From contig ML976995.1 in the NCBI GenBank assembly GCA_010015675.1, positions 613,792 through 677,791 of the forward strand: 64,000 bases of DNA. Reading direction: 5' to 3'. How positions within the stretch are numbered: the stretch's first letter is position 1; each line of letters opens with the position of its first letter. Position numbers and translations under genes: made by a program. Under the pieces are notes generated by a model. That model was not told the origin of the DNA, did no database searches, and worked only from the letters and a program-made list of their open reading frames with translations. Source of the stretch: Byssothecium circinans (lineage: Eukaryota > Ascomycota > Dothideomycetes > Pleosporales > Massarinaceae). Below are positions 1 to 10,358 of this stretch, piece after piece.

Positions 1-2
1 AG

Positions 3-722
3 CCGCTACGAGCTGCACCTACCGATCTAGTCGGGACGCCTCTTTTACGGGCTAAGGCTTTCCACCTCTTTGGCACTCCGGCCGAGATCTTGGATCAGGT
101 GCCTCAGCTACTTCGATTTAGAGAACGTGTAGGGATAGATGATCACCCACTAATAGTCTGGGAGCCGCTTCCTGGAGCTTGCACGAAGACAAATCGCCAT
201 CTGTTTCTCGCAGCCTGCAAACTCGTCGATGTCTTTTCACCAAACCACATCGAAGCAGCCGCCATCTTTGATGATACGCCTTCAGGAACTTTCGACTCGG
301 AGAAGACAGAATCCTTTGCTCAGACTATAGTGGATTCGTCGATTGGACTGGATTACAACGGCGTTGTCATTATTCGAGCAGGCGAACATGGCGCTCTGGC
401 AATGAGTCGCAATACACGACCAACATGGCTTCCAGCTTACTACGATGAAGGCTCTGCCAAAGTGATTGATCCTACAGGAGCTGGGAATACGTTTCTAGGT
501 GGCTATATCGTTGGATGGCAGAAGTCTGGCAATATTTGCGAGGCAATGAAGTACGGGCACGTTGCAGCGAGCTTTGCGTTGGAGCAAATAGGACTCCCTG
601 ACCTGGTTAAAGATGAGAGGGGTGGTCAAGAACTCTGGAATGGTGTCAGCGTTATGGATCGATTAAGAGAGTACAAGGAACGGCTGAGTCTTGCGGAGGT
701 CAAATCGGAGCGTTTGATCTAG
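3..722 (+). CDS. PfkB-family carbohydrate kinase, MAK32-like (5' partial)
   Basis: The frame is open from the first bases of the window to the stop at 722, so the start lies upstream. About 239 codons remain. The C-terminal half holds the PfkB signature 2 region, IDPTGAGNTFLGG, with the glycine-rich anion hole and the Asp expected as catalytic base replaced by Asn in the GAGN form. The upstream FHLFGTPAEI and IVWEPLPGAC stretches are typical of the fungal MAK32 group. That group is named after a yeast gene needed for stability of a double-stranded RNA satellite, but its sugar substrate is not known. The last 50 residues are charged and look like a family-specific tail. It converges with the lipase gene ending at 1422. 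Family call is firm; substrate is unknown. Confidence 0.85.
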   Translation, partial: PLRAAPTDLVGTPLLRAKAFHLFGTPAEILDQVPQLLRFRERVGIDDHPLIVWEPLPGACTKTNRHLFLAACKLVDVFSPNHIEAAAIFDDTPSGTFDSEKTESFAQTIVDSSIGLDYNGVVIIRAGEHGALAMSRNTRPTWLPAYYDEGSAKVIDPTGAGNTFLGGYIVGWQKSGNICEAMKYGHVAASFALEQIGLPDLVKDERGGQELWNGVSVMDRLREYKERLSLAEVKSERLI

Positions 723-1421
723 GCGAGAAGGTCGTTTGGCATTATATTGAATGCCCATATGTCTCTCATTGGTGGATGCCTCTACATACGGTTCTAGAAG
801 TCTGTGCGTTTCACGTACGAGAGTGCCGTTTGGGAATGTTAGCATTGTTTTGCTGTCTGCGCCATTCTTGGGGTGGGCTGCACCTATTTTGGTATTCACT
901 AGCCTTCCCCATTAAACTCTCCGTATCCCCTCAGTTATTTTTGTGTGAAATTTTGTTGACCATTATCGCAGTATCATGAAGATACTCTGGTTTAATCGCG
1001 AAATAAGAGTGGGCCTAAACGCTCATGCGACAACGCTTCCATCATCACGAAAGCAGTAGTCCCACCGCACGCAAGGAAATACGCTTGGAACACGCTTCGA
1101 CAGAACCTTCGACCTAAAGTTTGATAGTTAGATGTCTACATATGATCCTGTAGTAGAATATTAAAAAGAATGAAGTAGCGATTTTCACTCGAGCCTTGAA
1201 TCATTCATTAATGTTACGTACAAATGGTCGAAAATTAGCATCATGTTTTCACGGAATCCCACGATGGACCTCTATTCCCAACCCAGAGCATAAAATACAA
1301 TTGCAATTCGTTAAACTATCAAAGCGGGTATCATGTATTGTGAAGCCATGCATTCACTCCCTGTATATGCATAGGTGTATACTCGCAATCGTGGAGAGGA
1401 TCGTCGGTCCAGATTAGAGTT
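723..1421. other. Convergent intergenic region
   Basis: This stretch lies between two converging 3' ends. I see no conserved reading frame, RNA gene or repeat in it. It probably holds the two 3' untranslated regions. Confidence 0.6.
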
Positions 1422-3501
1422 TTATTCACTCTTCAACGCAGGCGGACACCCTAACCAAGTCTCTGGGGTTGTGCCGCCAGTCTCTTGTCCATTAACGATC
1501 CGCGACGAAGCATTGGTCTCTCCGTCTACTTCAGTTGATGAAGATATTCCCGATGTATTCTCACCATCGCCAAGACTCGCTTTCTCCGCCTCTTCCTTTG
1601 CATCACCGTCGCCGTGTCCGAACCCACACTTGTTCTTCCTCCTCCAATTGCTCAACTCTTCATCATCCGGTTTGCAGTGCATCCATACCTCGTCTCCAGT
1701 GTTATAGAACCCATGCTTCTTTGCTCGCTTCAACTTCCGCTGTACACGTGCAGCCAGCCTGGTCCTGAACTCATTGTTGATTTTGAGGCGACTGGCAATG
1801 AACTCGTTATCCGGCTTGTGTTCATCTGGAACCTGGTCGAGAGGCTGCCCTTGGAGTAGTTCTTCGTCGGTGAGACAGCGTTGGATGATAGATTTACCAG
1901 CACCTTCGGTGACATCCCGCAGAAACTCCAGGGATGCGCTAATGTTGAGATCGATGGCGCGTTGAGGGTTGACCGTGGCTTTGAAGAAGAAGGAAAGTAT
2001 ATGAGGGTAGAGGATTGAAAAGTCGGATTGTGTCAGGTGCACTGAGCCTCGTACTGTGCAAAGGAAGGCTGGAGCTTCTTGCTCTTTCGCCTCATCCATC
2101 AAGGACATGACGGCATCGAAGTTGGCTTGCCAGTACATGAAAGCTTCCGAGTTGACTCCGAGAAGTGGCAGATGGATACGGTGCTCGGGATCGTCCATTG
2201 GAGGTTTGATCGGCGCTCCCCAGACATCGTAGATGATACCCGCTTGGACGTTCTGGAATCGGTCTGTATTCCTGAGCACCTCCACGACTGTAGCAGCCCC
2301 AAATGAATGACCAGCAACCGTGATCTTGTCCACATGAAACCTGTTCTTCCATTGGCCCCAGTCGATGCCTTCTAGTCCGCGTGAACTACCGCCAACGTAG
2401 CCTTTCTTACGCAAGTTCTGCTTCGCAACCTCTTCTCCCCTACCTTCACTAATGTCACGCAGGACCCGATATGCTTCCTCCAGCTCTGCGAGACGCAGCT
2501 CGATTTGTGCGTTCCGGAGTTCTCGGTCGACGCCCTTCTCGTTGTTCGGTGCAGTGTCTTTGGGATTGTTTTTCGGGAATAGGTAGTCCTGACACTGTTA
2601 GCTTTAGAGTTTCGGAGAGACAAGAGTATGGTAAACTCACCACTTTATCATACGTCCTTTCACGTTCCTTATCGGTATGATCGACAATGTCGTACTTTTC
2701 TTGGTCTTCTAAGTTCCCGTCTTCTTTCTTTGGATGATTAACAATGGTCCGGGGCCCAGACCCATCCCGATGCTCTACGGCGCACACAACGAATCCGTAA
2801 CTGGCGAACTCAGCGCACATAGTCGAGTAGGAAGTCCTGCTCCCACCCAGCCCATGGCTGAATAACAACAGCGGAAATGTCGGTTCGTCCGGGAAGCCAT
2901 CTGGCGGGGCACCCTGCTTGTTCTTGATTATGTACCCGTCCCGTCTACTGTTCCCCTCAGGCGGCCAATGCGTCGCCGGCGGAGCATTTCGGAAAGCTCG
3001 TAGTTTGGTGAGCATCGTAGACGCTGCAAAGAACGACATGCCTGCCCAATTTGGCAACCCAGAGAACTTGGAATATCCCTTCGCTGTCTCAGCCCTCGGT
3101 CTAGACATCCACGTTTCTCTCGACCACTTTCTGTAACCCGCAGGGTCCTTCCCATGTCCTGCTCCAAACGATGCAGGATAGTATAGTGTGAACAGCACTG
3201 TCTCGAGTTGGAGCACGTGCCTGCCGTTGCGTGTGATATTCGAGAACGTTCGTGGCTTTTCGGCAGGCACTTCGATGTCCATAGAACCGACGCTGTATGG
3301 CCCGGATGATGGGGGTAGAGTGCCATGCCAGAAGACAGCGGAGTCGCGGAAGCTTATCGGAGGACGGGATCGAGGTTTCTTTGCGTTGGGGATTTTGCCT
3401 GTGCCTCCTCCCTTTGCGCTGTGCTTACGGTGCAGATCGGTGCGCTCATCGCGGGCTCCATTACCGGTTATACGCGTGGCTTGTCTCGATATGTACGACA
3501 T
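1422..3501 (-). CDS. Platelet-activating-factor acetylhydrolase-like phospholipase A2 (group VII type)
   Basis: Two exons, 3501..2641 and 2588..1422, flank a 52-nt intron (GTGAGT donor, CAG acceptor) that joins in phase and gives 674 aa. The alpha/beta-hydrolase core carries the oxyanion strand [10 protein letters not shown], the nucleophile elbow GHSFGAAT (Ser near residue 379), the following acid in IIYDVWGAP and the His in [11 protein letters not shown]. These are the Ser-Asp-His triad positions of PAF-acetylhydrolase isoform II. The N-terminal 60 residues are basic and unlike a signal peptide, so a cytosolic or membrane-associated esterase acting on short-chain or oxidised phospholipids is likely. 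The C-terminal region is hydrophilic and low in conservation. The start is the first Met of the open frame. The enzyme class is well supported; the true substrate in fungi is not. Confidence 0.88.
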
Positions 3502-4232
3502 GGCGGGTAAAGATCATAGAGAAATGTAGGCAGAGAAGGTAGCGGAGGAAGAAAGGGAGAAAGTATTCCACGAAACTGCGCCACTAAGTCTCACCTCGTT
3601 GCAATAAACGAGATGCGCAGTGCGAAAGAGCCTGAGGGGGGAAAGGGCCTGCTAAACAGCTTACCATAATGGTTATCGCTGCTCCGGAGACGCCGGTGCC
3701 ATAATTATTTAGGGCGTATGGTTGTGTTTTCAGGTACAGGTGCAGCTACGTCACAATTTCGGGAGATGTGCTCATTACGCTTAGCCGAAACAAGGTTAGT
3801 TTCGTGGAGCGCTCCGGGTTGTTGGAATTATTGGCAAAATGCGCTCGCTTGCATATCATACGTCGGATACGGTGTGGAGAAGTCTGTTGATAAGTCGAAT
3901 TGTTTTGGGGGGCTCTGGGGGTGACCATACCCACTAGACCTTAACGCAGCATTTCTCCGCTCTATCGATGATTTGGTTGGAAATTTCCACGTGGCATGTT
4001 GGTGCAGAACCTCACTTGCGTGCAAAGTCTCTTCCAGCACACATAAGCCAAGACCTAAGGAAGGTGAACTCTGGACATACTGGATTCTCGGAAATGTCGA
4101 GCATAACTACCGCGTAGCTTGCCTAATGCAAGCCGTACACCGACAATGCAATGCCGGCCCCCAAATGATCATAATTCCTCGCTCTTCATCCGCCCAGATC
4201 GACAGAGACGTGTCACCGCAACCCTTCCCACC
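3502..4232. other. Intergenic region upstream of the PAF-AH gene
   Basis: This holds the promoter side of the PAF-acetylhydrolase-like gene and the 3' flank of the SLX9-like gene. No convincing coding frame, RNA gene or repeat is visible. Confidence 0.6.
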
Positions 4233-4812
4233 TCACTTCTTAACAAACTCTGGCTTGACTTCCATGGAATTCTGCACATGATTCTTCAACGCGGCCCACC
4301 TATCCGACACCGGATTCGAAGTCCCCACCATCTGTGCCAAATTCGCATTGAACCTCTCCTTCTCTGCTCTTTCCAACTTCTCTTTCCTCTTCATCGCTCC
4401 CGGCCGACTCTTCATGCTCTTCATAGTCTTCCTCCGCACCTTCGCCTGACCCACTACCACCTCATCTTTGTCCCCTGCATCATCGAAATCGGGCAAAGCA
4501 TCAGCGAGTGACTCGAGGTTTGCGACAAGTTTCTTGTTCGGGCGTCGGCGCTTTGCACCTTTGGCGGAGGATTTCTCGATCTTGCCCACGAATGCGGAGT
4601 GTTTTATTGTGCGTTTGTCCCTTTTTGTAGAGGGGAAGAGAGAAGAAGAAGTCGTGGGTGAGGGAGGCGAGTCGGGGAGAGACAGAGACGGTTGAGGGCG
4701 AGAGGTGCGAGAGGATTTTGCGCGGGCCGTTGTGCGCTTTTTGCTTATTATTGGCGCCTAGAAAGAGTCAGTCTTCATAACTATAGGACTAATCCATACA
4801 GAGACTTACCAT
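4233..4812 (-). CDS. SLX9: Ribosome biogenesis protein SLX9
   Basis: Exon 1 is only the start codon at 4812..4810. A 52-nt intron (4809..4758, GTAAGT donor, TAG acceptor) follows, then exon 2 at 4757..4233, giving 175 aa. The protein starts MAPI and has a Ser/Pro-rich basic region, then KHSAFVGKIEKS, the SLX9 core with an acidic LADALPDFDDA patch, a basic KVRRKTMKSMKSR patch, and a C-terminal block running through NANLAQM, WAALKNHV and FVKK. SLX9 works in nucleolar 18S rRNA processing and 40S export. An internal Met would give 118 aa, but it would cut off the conserved KHSAF region, so the spliced start is preferred. It is divergent from the Zn2Cys6 gene, with 225 bp between them. Identification is by remembered family pattern. 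Confidence 0.85.
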
Positions 4813-5037
4813 GTTGTGTGTGTGATATGTCAGTGTTGCGCCGTGGAGCCTGGAGTTGAAGATGGAAAAGTCGGAGCTCGGACCTTTGGTGAACTAAGCG
4901 AAACGCTAGTTGCAGAAGACGAGTCCATGAGAATCATCTCGTTCAACCCTGCTCGTATCAACCCTAATTCCATCTCACCTCAGTTGTTCGCTAGTCTATA
5001 GTTGAACACTCAAACATCTAGCTCATATTAGGCATCT

Positions 5038-6927
5038 ATGTCGCCTTCCCGAAGTCATAGGAGGACTGGTGGTTGTTGGACATGCAAACTACGCCGAAAG
5101 AAATGTGATGAGCTTCAGCCAGTATGCGGGAACTGCGACAGCTTAGGAATCGCTTGTAACTACGGGCTCAAACCCCCCTGGATGGACGGCGGTGAGCAAC
5201 AACGACAGAAGACCGAATCGATCAAAGATGAAATCAAGAAAAATGCAGCACATCGAAGGGAAAAAGCGAGCACCAGTGAAGTCACACATGATACCGCCAG
5301 CACCCACCATTTCAAAATAATTTCTGATATCGTGGTCTCTAACGACGAGGATCGCAGACACCAAGTCAACGTCATTCCTGACAACCCAGTACCAAGTGAG
5401 TCTGCCGAAATTTCCATGCCGGGCGACTGGACTTTCACTCCAGATTGCACACCAGGAGCTCCTCGACACGGATCTACGCCACTCAGTCTGCTGCCATACG
5501 CTTTGCTACCACAAAATACTCAACAGCACGACTGTCCAGACGGCACGAACCAACCATCCGGCCTCGAAAGAGACTTCATTATCAAATATCTCGACTTCAT
5601 ATTCCCCTCCCTTTTCCCATTCTATCGACCAACCTTATTCGAGACAGGCCGTAGCTGGCTCCTGCACCTCTTGGGCAAAAGTAAGATCGCGTATCATTCG
5701 ACCGTGAGCCTATCCTGCTATTTATTCACCATGGCTCTCACCGATGTCGACAGCGGTGGCGATGAAGAGCATACAGAGTGCAAAGCATTGCGCTGGGAGG
5801 AAATTGAGCAGCATACCAACAAGTGCTTTGAAAGTATCAGGATGGAAATGTTGGCCTTGGACCTTCTCTCGACGAACAACACGCCGGCGACAAAATTAGA
5901 AAAGGTGACTATCATGGAAAGTGTTGTTCAGGTCCTCATCTTCGAAATCGCTTTAGGCAGAGCTGCACCGTGGAACTCGCATCTTCCTCCCGCGTATGCG
6001 TTGTTCGAAAAAATTATGGCCAGTTTTCCTGGGCAACCATCCTATCAAGACCAGGGCCAGTCAAATTTCGCCTCAATACTCCTGGGAATTGGACCGCCCT
6101 TGTGGACCAGGCCCGGATATGGAAATCGCATCTGGTCCCCCGAGCAAACCGGCTTTCGCTTCTGCGCAGGCCTGCTGATCTTCATCGACGTCGTGGCAAG
6201 CACTGCTCTTCAACAAACCCCACGACTTCTGCCATATCACAAAGACGTTTTCGCTCCAACAGATGACGGAACTTCTATCGTGAGTGAAGCTGAAGTTCGC
6301 CTCTCCGGCATCGTTGGCTGCCGTAATTGGGTCATTAGGTCGATTGCCCAGACATCCGCTTTAAACTCGTGGAAGCGGGAGCAAATCAACGCCAACAGCC
6401 TTTCAGTTATGGAACTGGTCAATCGTGCCTCGGTCCTAGCCAGTGAATTGAGTGACAACATACGTGGAATCCAACACCACTCTGACGCTAGTCCTGCGCC
6501 ATTCCAATTTCAAGGCCCGCCTCTCAACATATTCTCTGATCCCTCCACTTCCTCTGTGCCAACTCTCATTTGGGCACATGCTGCACAACTATATCTGGTA
6601 GTCACAGTGTCTGGCTGGCAACTTTCGAACACCGAGATCAGAGCCAACGTTGCTCAAATCATCAAACTACTCCAAACCGTGCTAGCACACCAGCTACGTG
6701 CACTCGCCTGGCCGATATGTGTCGCCGGGTGTCTAGCACTGAAGTCAGAAGAGGCAGCATTCGTAGCCCTGTTCTCGAATCAAGCTAAAGTTTACACGGC
6801 TGGAGCTTTGAACGATGTCCGCCAGATATTGGATCAAGTATGGCAGAGAAGACCGACCACACATACTGGAAACTGGGATTTCGCATCGTGTTTTAGCATT
6901 CTAGGCGCTCCTATCTTGCTTGTGTAG
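5038..6927 (+). CDS. Zn2Cys6 fungal transcription factor
   Basis: This is a single exon of 629 aa. The zinc cluster is at residues 13-40, with spacing C-x2-C-x6-C-x6-C-x2-C-x6-C (CWTCKLRRKKC then CGNC). A basic linker with Lys/Arg-rich helices follows. The C-terminal 450 residues are largely helical, with hydrophobic segments such as FIIKYLDFIFPSLFPFY, and match the Fungal_trans_2 type of regulatory domain. It would bind CGG-containing sites as a dimer; its targets are unknown. The neighbours give no pathway: SLX9 is divergent and the NmrA-like gene is convergent. The start codon is directly in front of the zinc cluster, as is usual in this subgroup. Confidence 0.92.
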   Translation: MSPSRSHRRTGGCWTCKLRRKKCDELQPVCGNCDSLGIACNYGLKPPWMDGGEQQRQKTESIKDEIKKNAAHRREKASTSEVTHDTASTHHFKIISDIVVSNDEDRRHQVNVIPDNPVPSESAEISMPGDWTFTPDCTPGAPRHGSTPLSLLPYALLPQNTQQHDCPDGTNQPSGLERDFIIKYLDFIFPSLFPFYRPTLFETGRSWLLHLLGKSKIAYHSTVSLSCYLFTMALTDVDSGGDEEHTECKALRWEEIEQHTNKCFESIRMEMLALDLLSTNNTPATKLEKVTIMESVVQVLIFEIALGRAAPWNSHLPPAYALFEKIMASFPGQPSYQDQGQSNFASILLGIGPPLWTRPGYGNRIWSPEQTGFRFCAGLLIFIDVVASTALQQTPRLLPYHKDVFAPTDDGTSIVSEAEVRLSGIVGCRNWVIRSIAQTSALNSWKREQINANSLSVMELVNRASVLASELSDNIRGIQHHSDASPAPFQFQGPPLNIFSDPSTSSVPTLIWAHAAQLYLVVTVSGWQLSNTEIRANVAQIIKLLQTVLAHQLRALAWPICVAGCLALKSEEAAFVALFSNQAKVYTAGALNDVRQILDQVWQRRPTTHTGNWDFASCFSILGAPILLV

Positions 6928-7062
6928 ACACAGTTTTCATGGAGTAAAGGAATGGCCATACTCTCATTTCTATTTGCTACAATCTTAATGGACTACGGCT
7001 TCATCCCCCGCCAGTGCACTCTCCAGATCTCGGATAGCAGATCTCAGGGTCAGACCACTTAT

Positions 7063-8201
7063 TCATTTGCCCTTCCAATTACTGATCACCTCCTTAGCAG
7101 TCGTTGTGCGAATCTCGGGAAATTTCTCGTTCAAGGAGCCTTCCTTAGGAACGTACATGACACCATGGATTGCCCACAAACCGAACACGGAGAAGATACC
7201 TGTCAACATCGGCTTCGGAATAAACTCGTAAAGTTGCTGATGAGACGGAAGCTCAGTGATCTCACCACGTCGAAGCTTCTCTTCCGGATCATAAGTGACA
7301 GTGAACTTGTCTCCTGTTCATCATTAATCGAATGCTCTCTCTTCCCAACCACATTCGTTCCACAAGAGTCGATAGTACTTACCAGTAACATCCTCCGCGA
7401 TCTCTAACAACTCTTTCAAGCTCACACAATCGCTAAAACACCCCAACGTCTCTTCCCATTTCTCTAGCTCCATCGCCTTGACTACAAACTTCCCCAAATC
7501 CTTGGTCGATGTGAACGTAACCTTACGCTCACCGGTAGTTCCGGGAAGCGCAGCTTTCCTATTAGCGATGTCGATGCACCAGACAAGCGGCGTGAGGTAG
7601 GTGGAGACATGCGGCATGCCGAAGTAATCGAGGAAGAAACCGTTGTGGATTGCCGTCCATTCGAGTGAGGTCTTGCGGAGTGCGGCGACGCTGACATCGC
7701 GGGCGGCGTTGAAGGGGGCGCGGAGGGATCTACGGAGGTGTAACATGTTAGTGGCACTCGAATTGCGACTTTGTAATGATATTGAAAACTTACTCGTCCT
7801 TTGGCGTCGCATTGCCATAATTACTTGCCACGAATCGCTTCACCGACGACGACTTATCCGCCGCTTCGATCACGCTGAGCTCTGCCTGTGCGGCGTTCGG
7901 ATCGAACATCACAAGCGTTGAGATGACGGTGTGGACCTTTTTGTCGTCCAGGGTTTTAATGAGTTGCGGGATGTCGTTGTAGTCCACCGCAATGACCGGG
8001 GCAGCACTCCCGCTCTCAGGCACCTATCCACTGTCAGTAATTATATCAAATATGCGGGTATGAGGTGTTTCGTAGTGGCGATGTTTGGCGGCTTACCTTT
8101 CGAGCCAGAACAATCACCTCATGCTTTCCATCTGCTTTGAAGGCATCGACGAGCGTCTTGCCGACGGCTCCCGTGCCTCCAACGATTGCGACAACGACCA
8201 T
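7063..8201 (-). CDS. NmrA-like / isoflavone-reductase-like NAD(P)-binding protein
   Basis: Four exons, 8201..8097, 8023..7794, 7729..7383 and 7313..7063, join in phase to give 310 aa. Introns are 73, 64 and 69 nt with GTAAG donors. The N-terminus MVVVAIVGGTGAVGKTLV is a Rossmann dinucleotide-binding motif of the GGxGxxG type. Later blocks (KRFVASNYGNA, WTAIHNGFFLDY) fit the NmrA-like atypical SDR family. Members are either redox-sensing regulators that bind NAD(P)H or reductases of aromatic compounds. The active-site Lys of true isoflavone reductases cannot be placed with confidence, so the catalytic role is open. There is no signal peptide, so it is probably cytosolic. It is convergent with the Zn2Cys6 regulator, which may be chance. 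Confidence 0.9.
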
Positions 8202-10358
8202 TGTGGTAGATTGAATCTGAGTGGGAAATAAAGTAGTGAAGCAAAGTATCTCAAGCAAGATGTACAAGTATGCTATGGTAAAGCAAGATGATGAATCGTG
8301 ATGGCTCTCAATGGGAGGGAATCGCGCCCGTTCTTATACGCAACGAATTCATATTATCGGCGTAATGATCTGACCGGCTGAGCGTGGCTTTCTGATTGCA
8401 AAGCTACTCGGGCGTGAAAGTCATTCCGATGCCCTTCTTGAGAATCGAACTGCGCGCGGGGAACGCCAACTAGTTGACGATGGATTCGCTTTTAGCGTAC
8501 CCGCTTGTCTCGCTCGGGATGCCCGCGCGCACTAATATCGATTGAGATACCCGCGCGGGCAGACAATTCAGTTTAGCGCAATATCTCGGTTGAATGGAGA
8601 CGCGCGGTCCGGGGAATCGACTTCTTCATCCTTTTGAAACGGATGCTTTTGTTCATGTGTCCCGCTCAAGATGAGTAAGCTACATGCGTCAAAGGTGTTC
8701 GCTGGGCTGTAAAGCCGGCAGAGCACCTACGCCAAAGTCCCCGTCAGAAGCCTGGCGGAGTTATGCAGAAAAGCTACCTTGTAGTGTCGGCCTTAGTGCT
8801 GACTTTCTCTGCTCCACGAGTGTGAGGTTGGCCAGTCTGCCCTGCGTGAGCCAAGAACGTCTCATGATCGTCGTACGAGGCAGCCATGGCGCGTAGATAA
8901 GTAGAGTATAGAACCACAGAAGTGTATTGTGGTGAAGGTTAGGCAGGTAAATCAATGCCCTTCAGAAATTGCGGACGATACATTGCGTCAGTCCAGCAAG
9001 ACTTCAACTCCGCGAAGAAAGTCATTTTGCAAAAACCTCTTAGTAGCCTTTCAGATGAGATCGATATCTCATGATACATAGTGCTATCAATCGAATACCG
9101 CAAAAGCGGCTTTGTCACCTTAAAGTCATGCCCGGGTCAAGCCATGCCGCAAACGGCTCACGACTGCATGTCAGCCGTCCCCGGGACAGATGTATTGCGT
9201 TTTGTCAACTCAGACGGGACAAACAGAGTTACCAGCTAGGATATTGAGTCGTACTTTATGCGGCTTCTTTGACCGGCGTGAAGTAAACTCTTCAACTGCT
9301 ATTTTAATTGGCTAGAGCATAAAAATCTAGAACAAATATTAAGAAACGTCTTCAAATTTTAAGACAAATCCTTGCCAGATCCTGATATTTGAGTTACTCT
9401 ATCCTGTTTGTCCCGTCGGAGTTAACAAGGCACAGTAAATGAGTCCTCATTACTCCGTACACAAGACTCCATTCTTTGCCCAGTCTTGTATCAGTCTCCG
9501 TCCCAAGGAAAGGAAATTTCATGCGTCGAGACGGCAACACAACAATTCCGCCGCGCGGTGCGGCACGCGCACGACCTTGAAAATGGTGTTACCATTAACA
9601 GCTTGAATGTAGAGCAGGAGGGCTACCTACTAATATAATGTGAGATTTGCTCGGACCACGCTCTAAGCCCAGTACAAGAAGTATGCTTTCCTGCCCACAC
9701 ATGGCCCGACCAGTTCGCGCGAAGTGCTACTGACAGCTTCAGACCGTGCTCTTCTCATACTATCGTCATCGGTGAGGAAAATTGTTGAGGCGGCTTCTTG
9801 AAACCGGAAGATCGACCGCTTTCCCGTGCCCAGCGCAAGAAGCGAGGCCCCGAAAAACCTTAAAGGTCCTTGCTCGGCGCATCTCATACATTGTATCACG
9901 ACCTGGTACTTGGAGTTACACATATACACTTGTGCACTTGACTGATCATGACGCCTTCTATCATCCGAGTTTGTTCTCTCAATTCCCGAAGAAATCTCTC
10001 TTCTCGAGATAATATTTGCTGCAAAACACTTTACGCTCTTTTTTTTTATGGCCCTTCTTTCTTTCGATGTTTCAGTTATACCATATGGTACACTTTTTTT
10101 CTTCTTACATGCGCCTATTATCAAAAACGCGTTAGGGGGTTCCTAGAACGGAAGTTTCACTTTAGCCCGTTCCACCTCACGAAGTTTGGTTCGTGATTAC
10201 GCTAGCCCCAAGCCACCACCCTAGGTACGTTTGAAGGCACGAGTCTCATTTTAGCCACATTATGCACGTCATGTGATATTGTTGTCAGGTACCTACCGCA
10301 AATTGATCGCTGACTTAGAAGTGCTGTCTTCTACGAAAGCTTCTGAGAAGCGGAAACT
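8202..10358. other. Intergenic region with an inverted-repeat element
   Basis: This 2.2-kb gap contains the NmrA-like promoter on the left and the PTH11-like promoter on the right. The only structure I can support is the inverted-repeat element at 9202..9428. A GC-rich patch near 8519-8570 has paired GCCCGCGC/GCGCGGGC words. No gene is seen. A 153-codon frame at 9663-10124 looks spurious. Confidence 0.55.
9202..9428. repeat. MITE-like element with 25-bp terminal inverted repeats
   Basis: The arms are 9202..9226 and 9404..9428, and 23 of 25 bases match when one is reversed. Both contain the word GACGGGACAAACAG. The 177-bp interior is AT-rich and has no coding frame. Size and structure suggest a non-autonomous DNA transposon. 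I could not define a clear target-site duplication, so the exact ends are uncertain. Confidence 0.5.

Noticed and set aside
9663..10124. 153-codon frame on the minus strand
   Set aside because: It is rich in Lys and Arg with no recognisable domain and lies in AT-rich intergenic DNA; probably chance.
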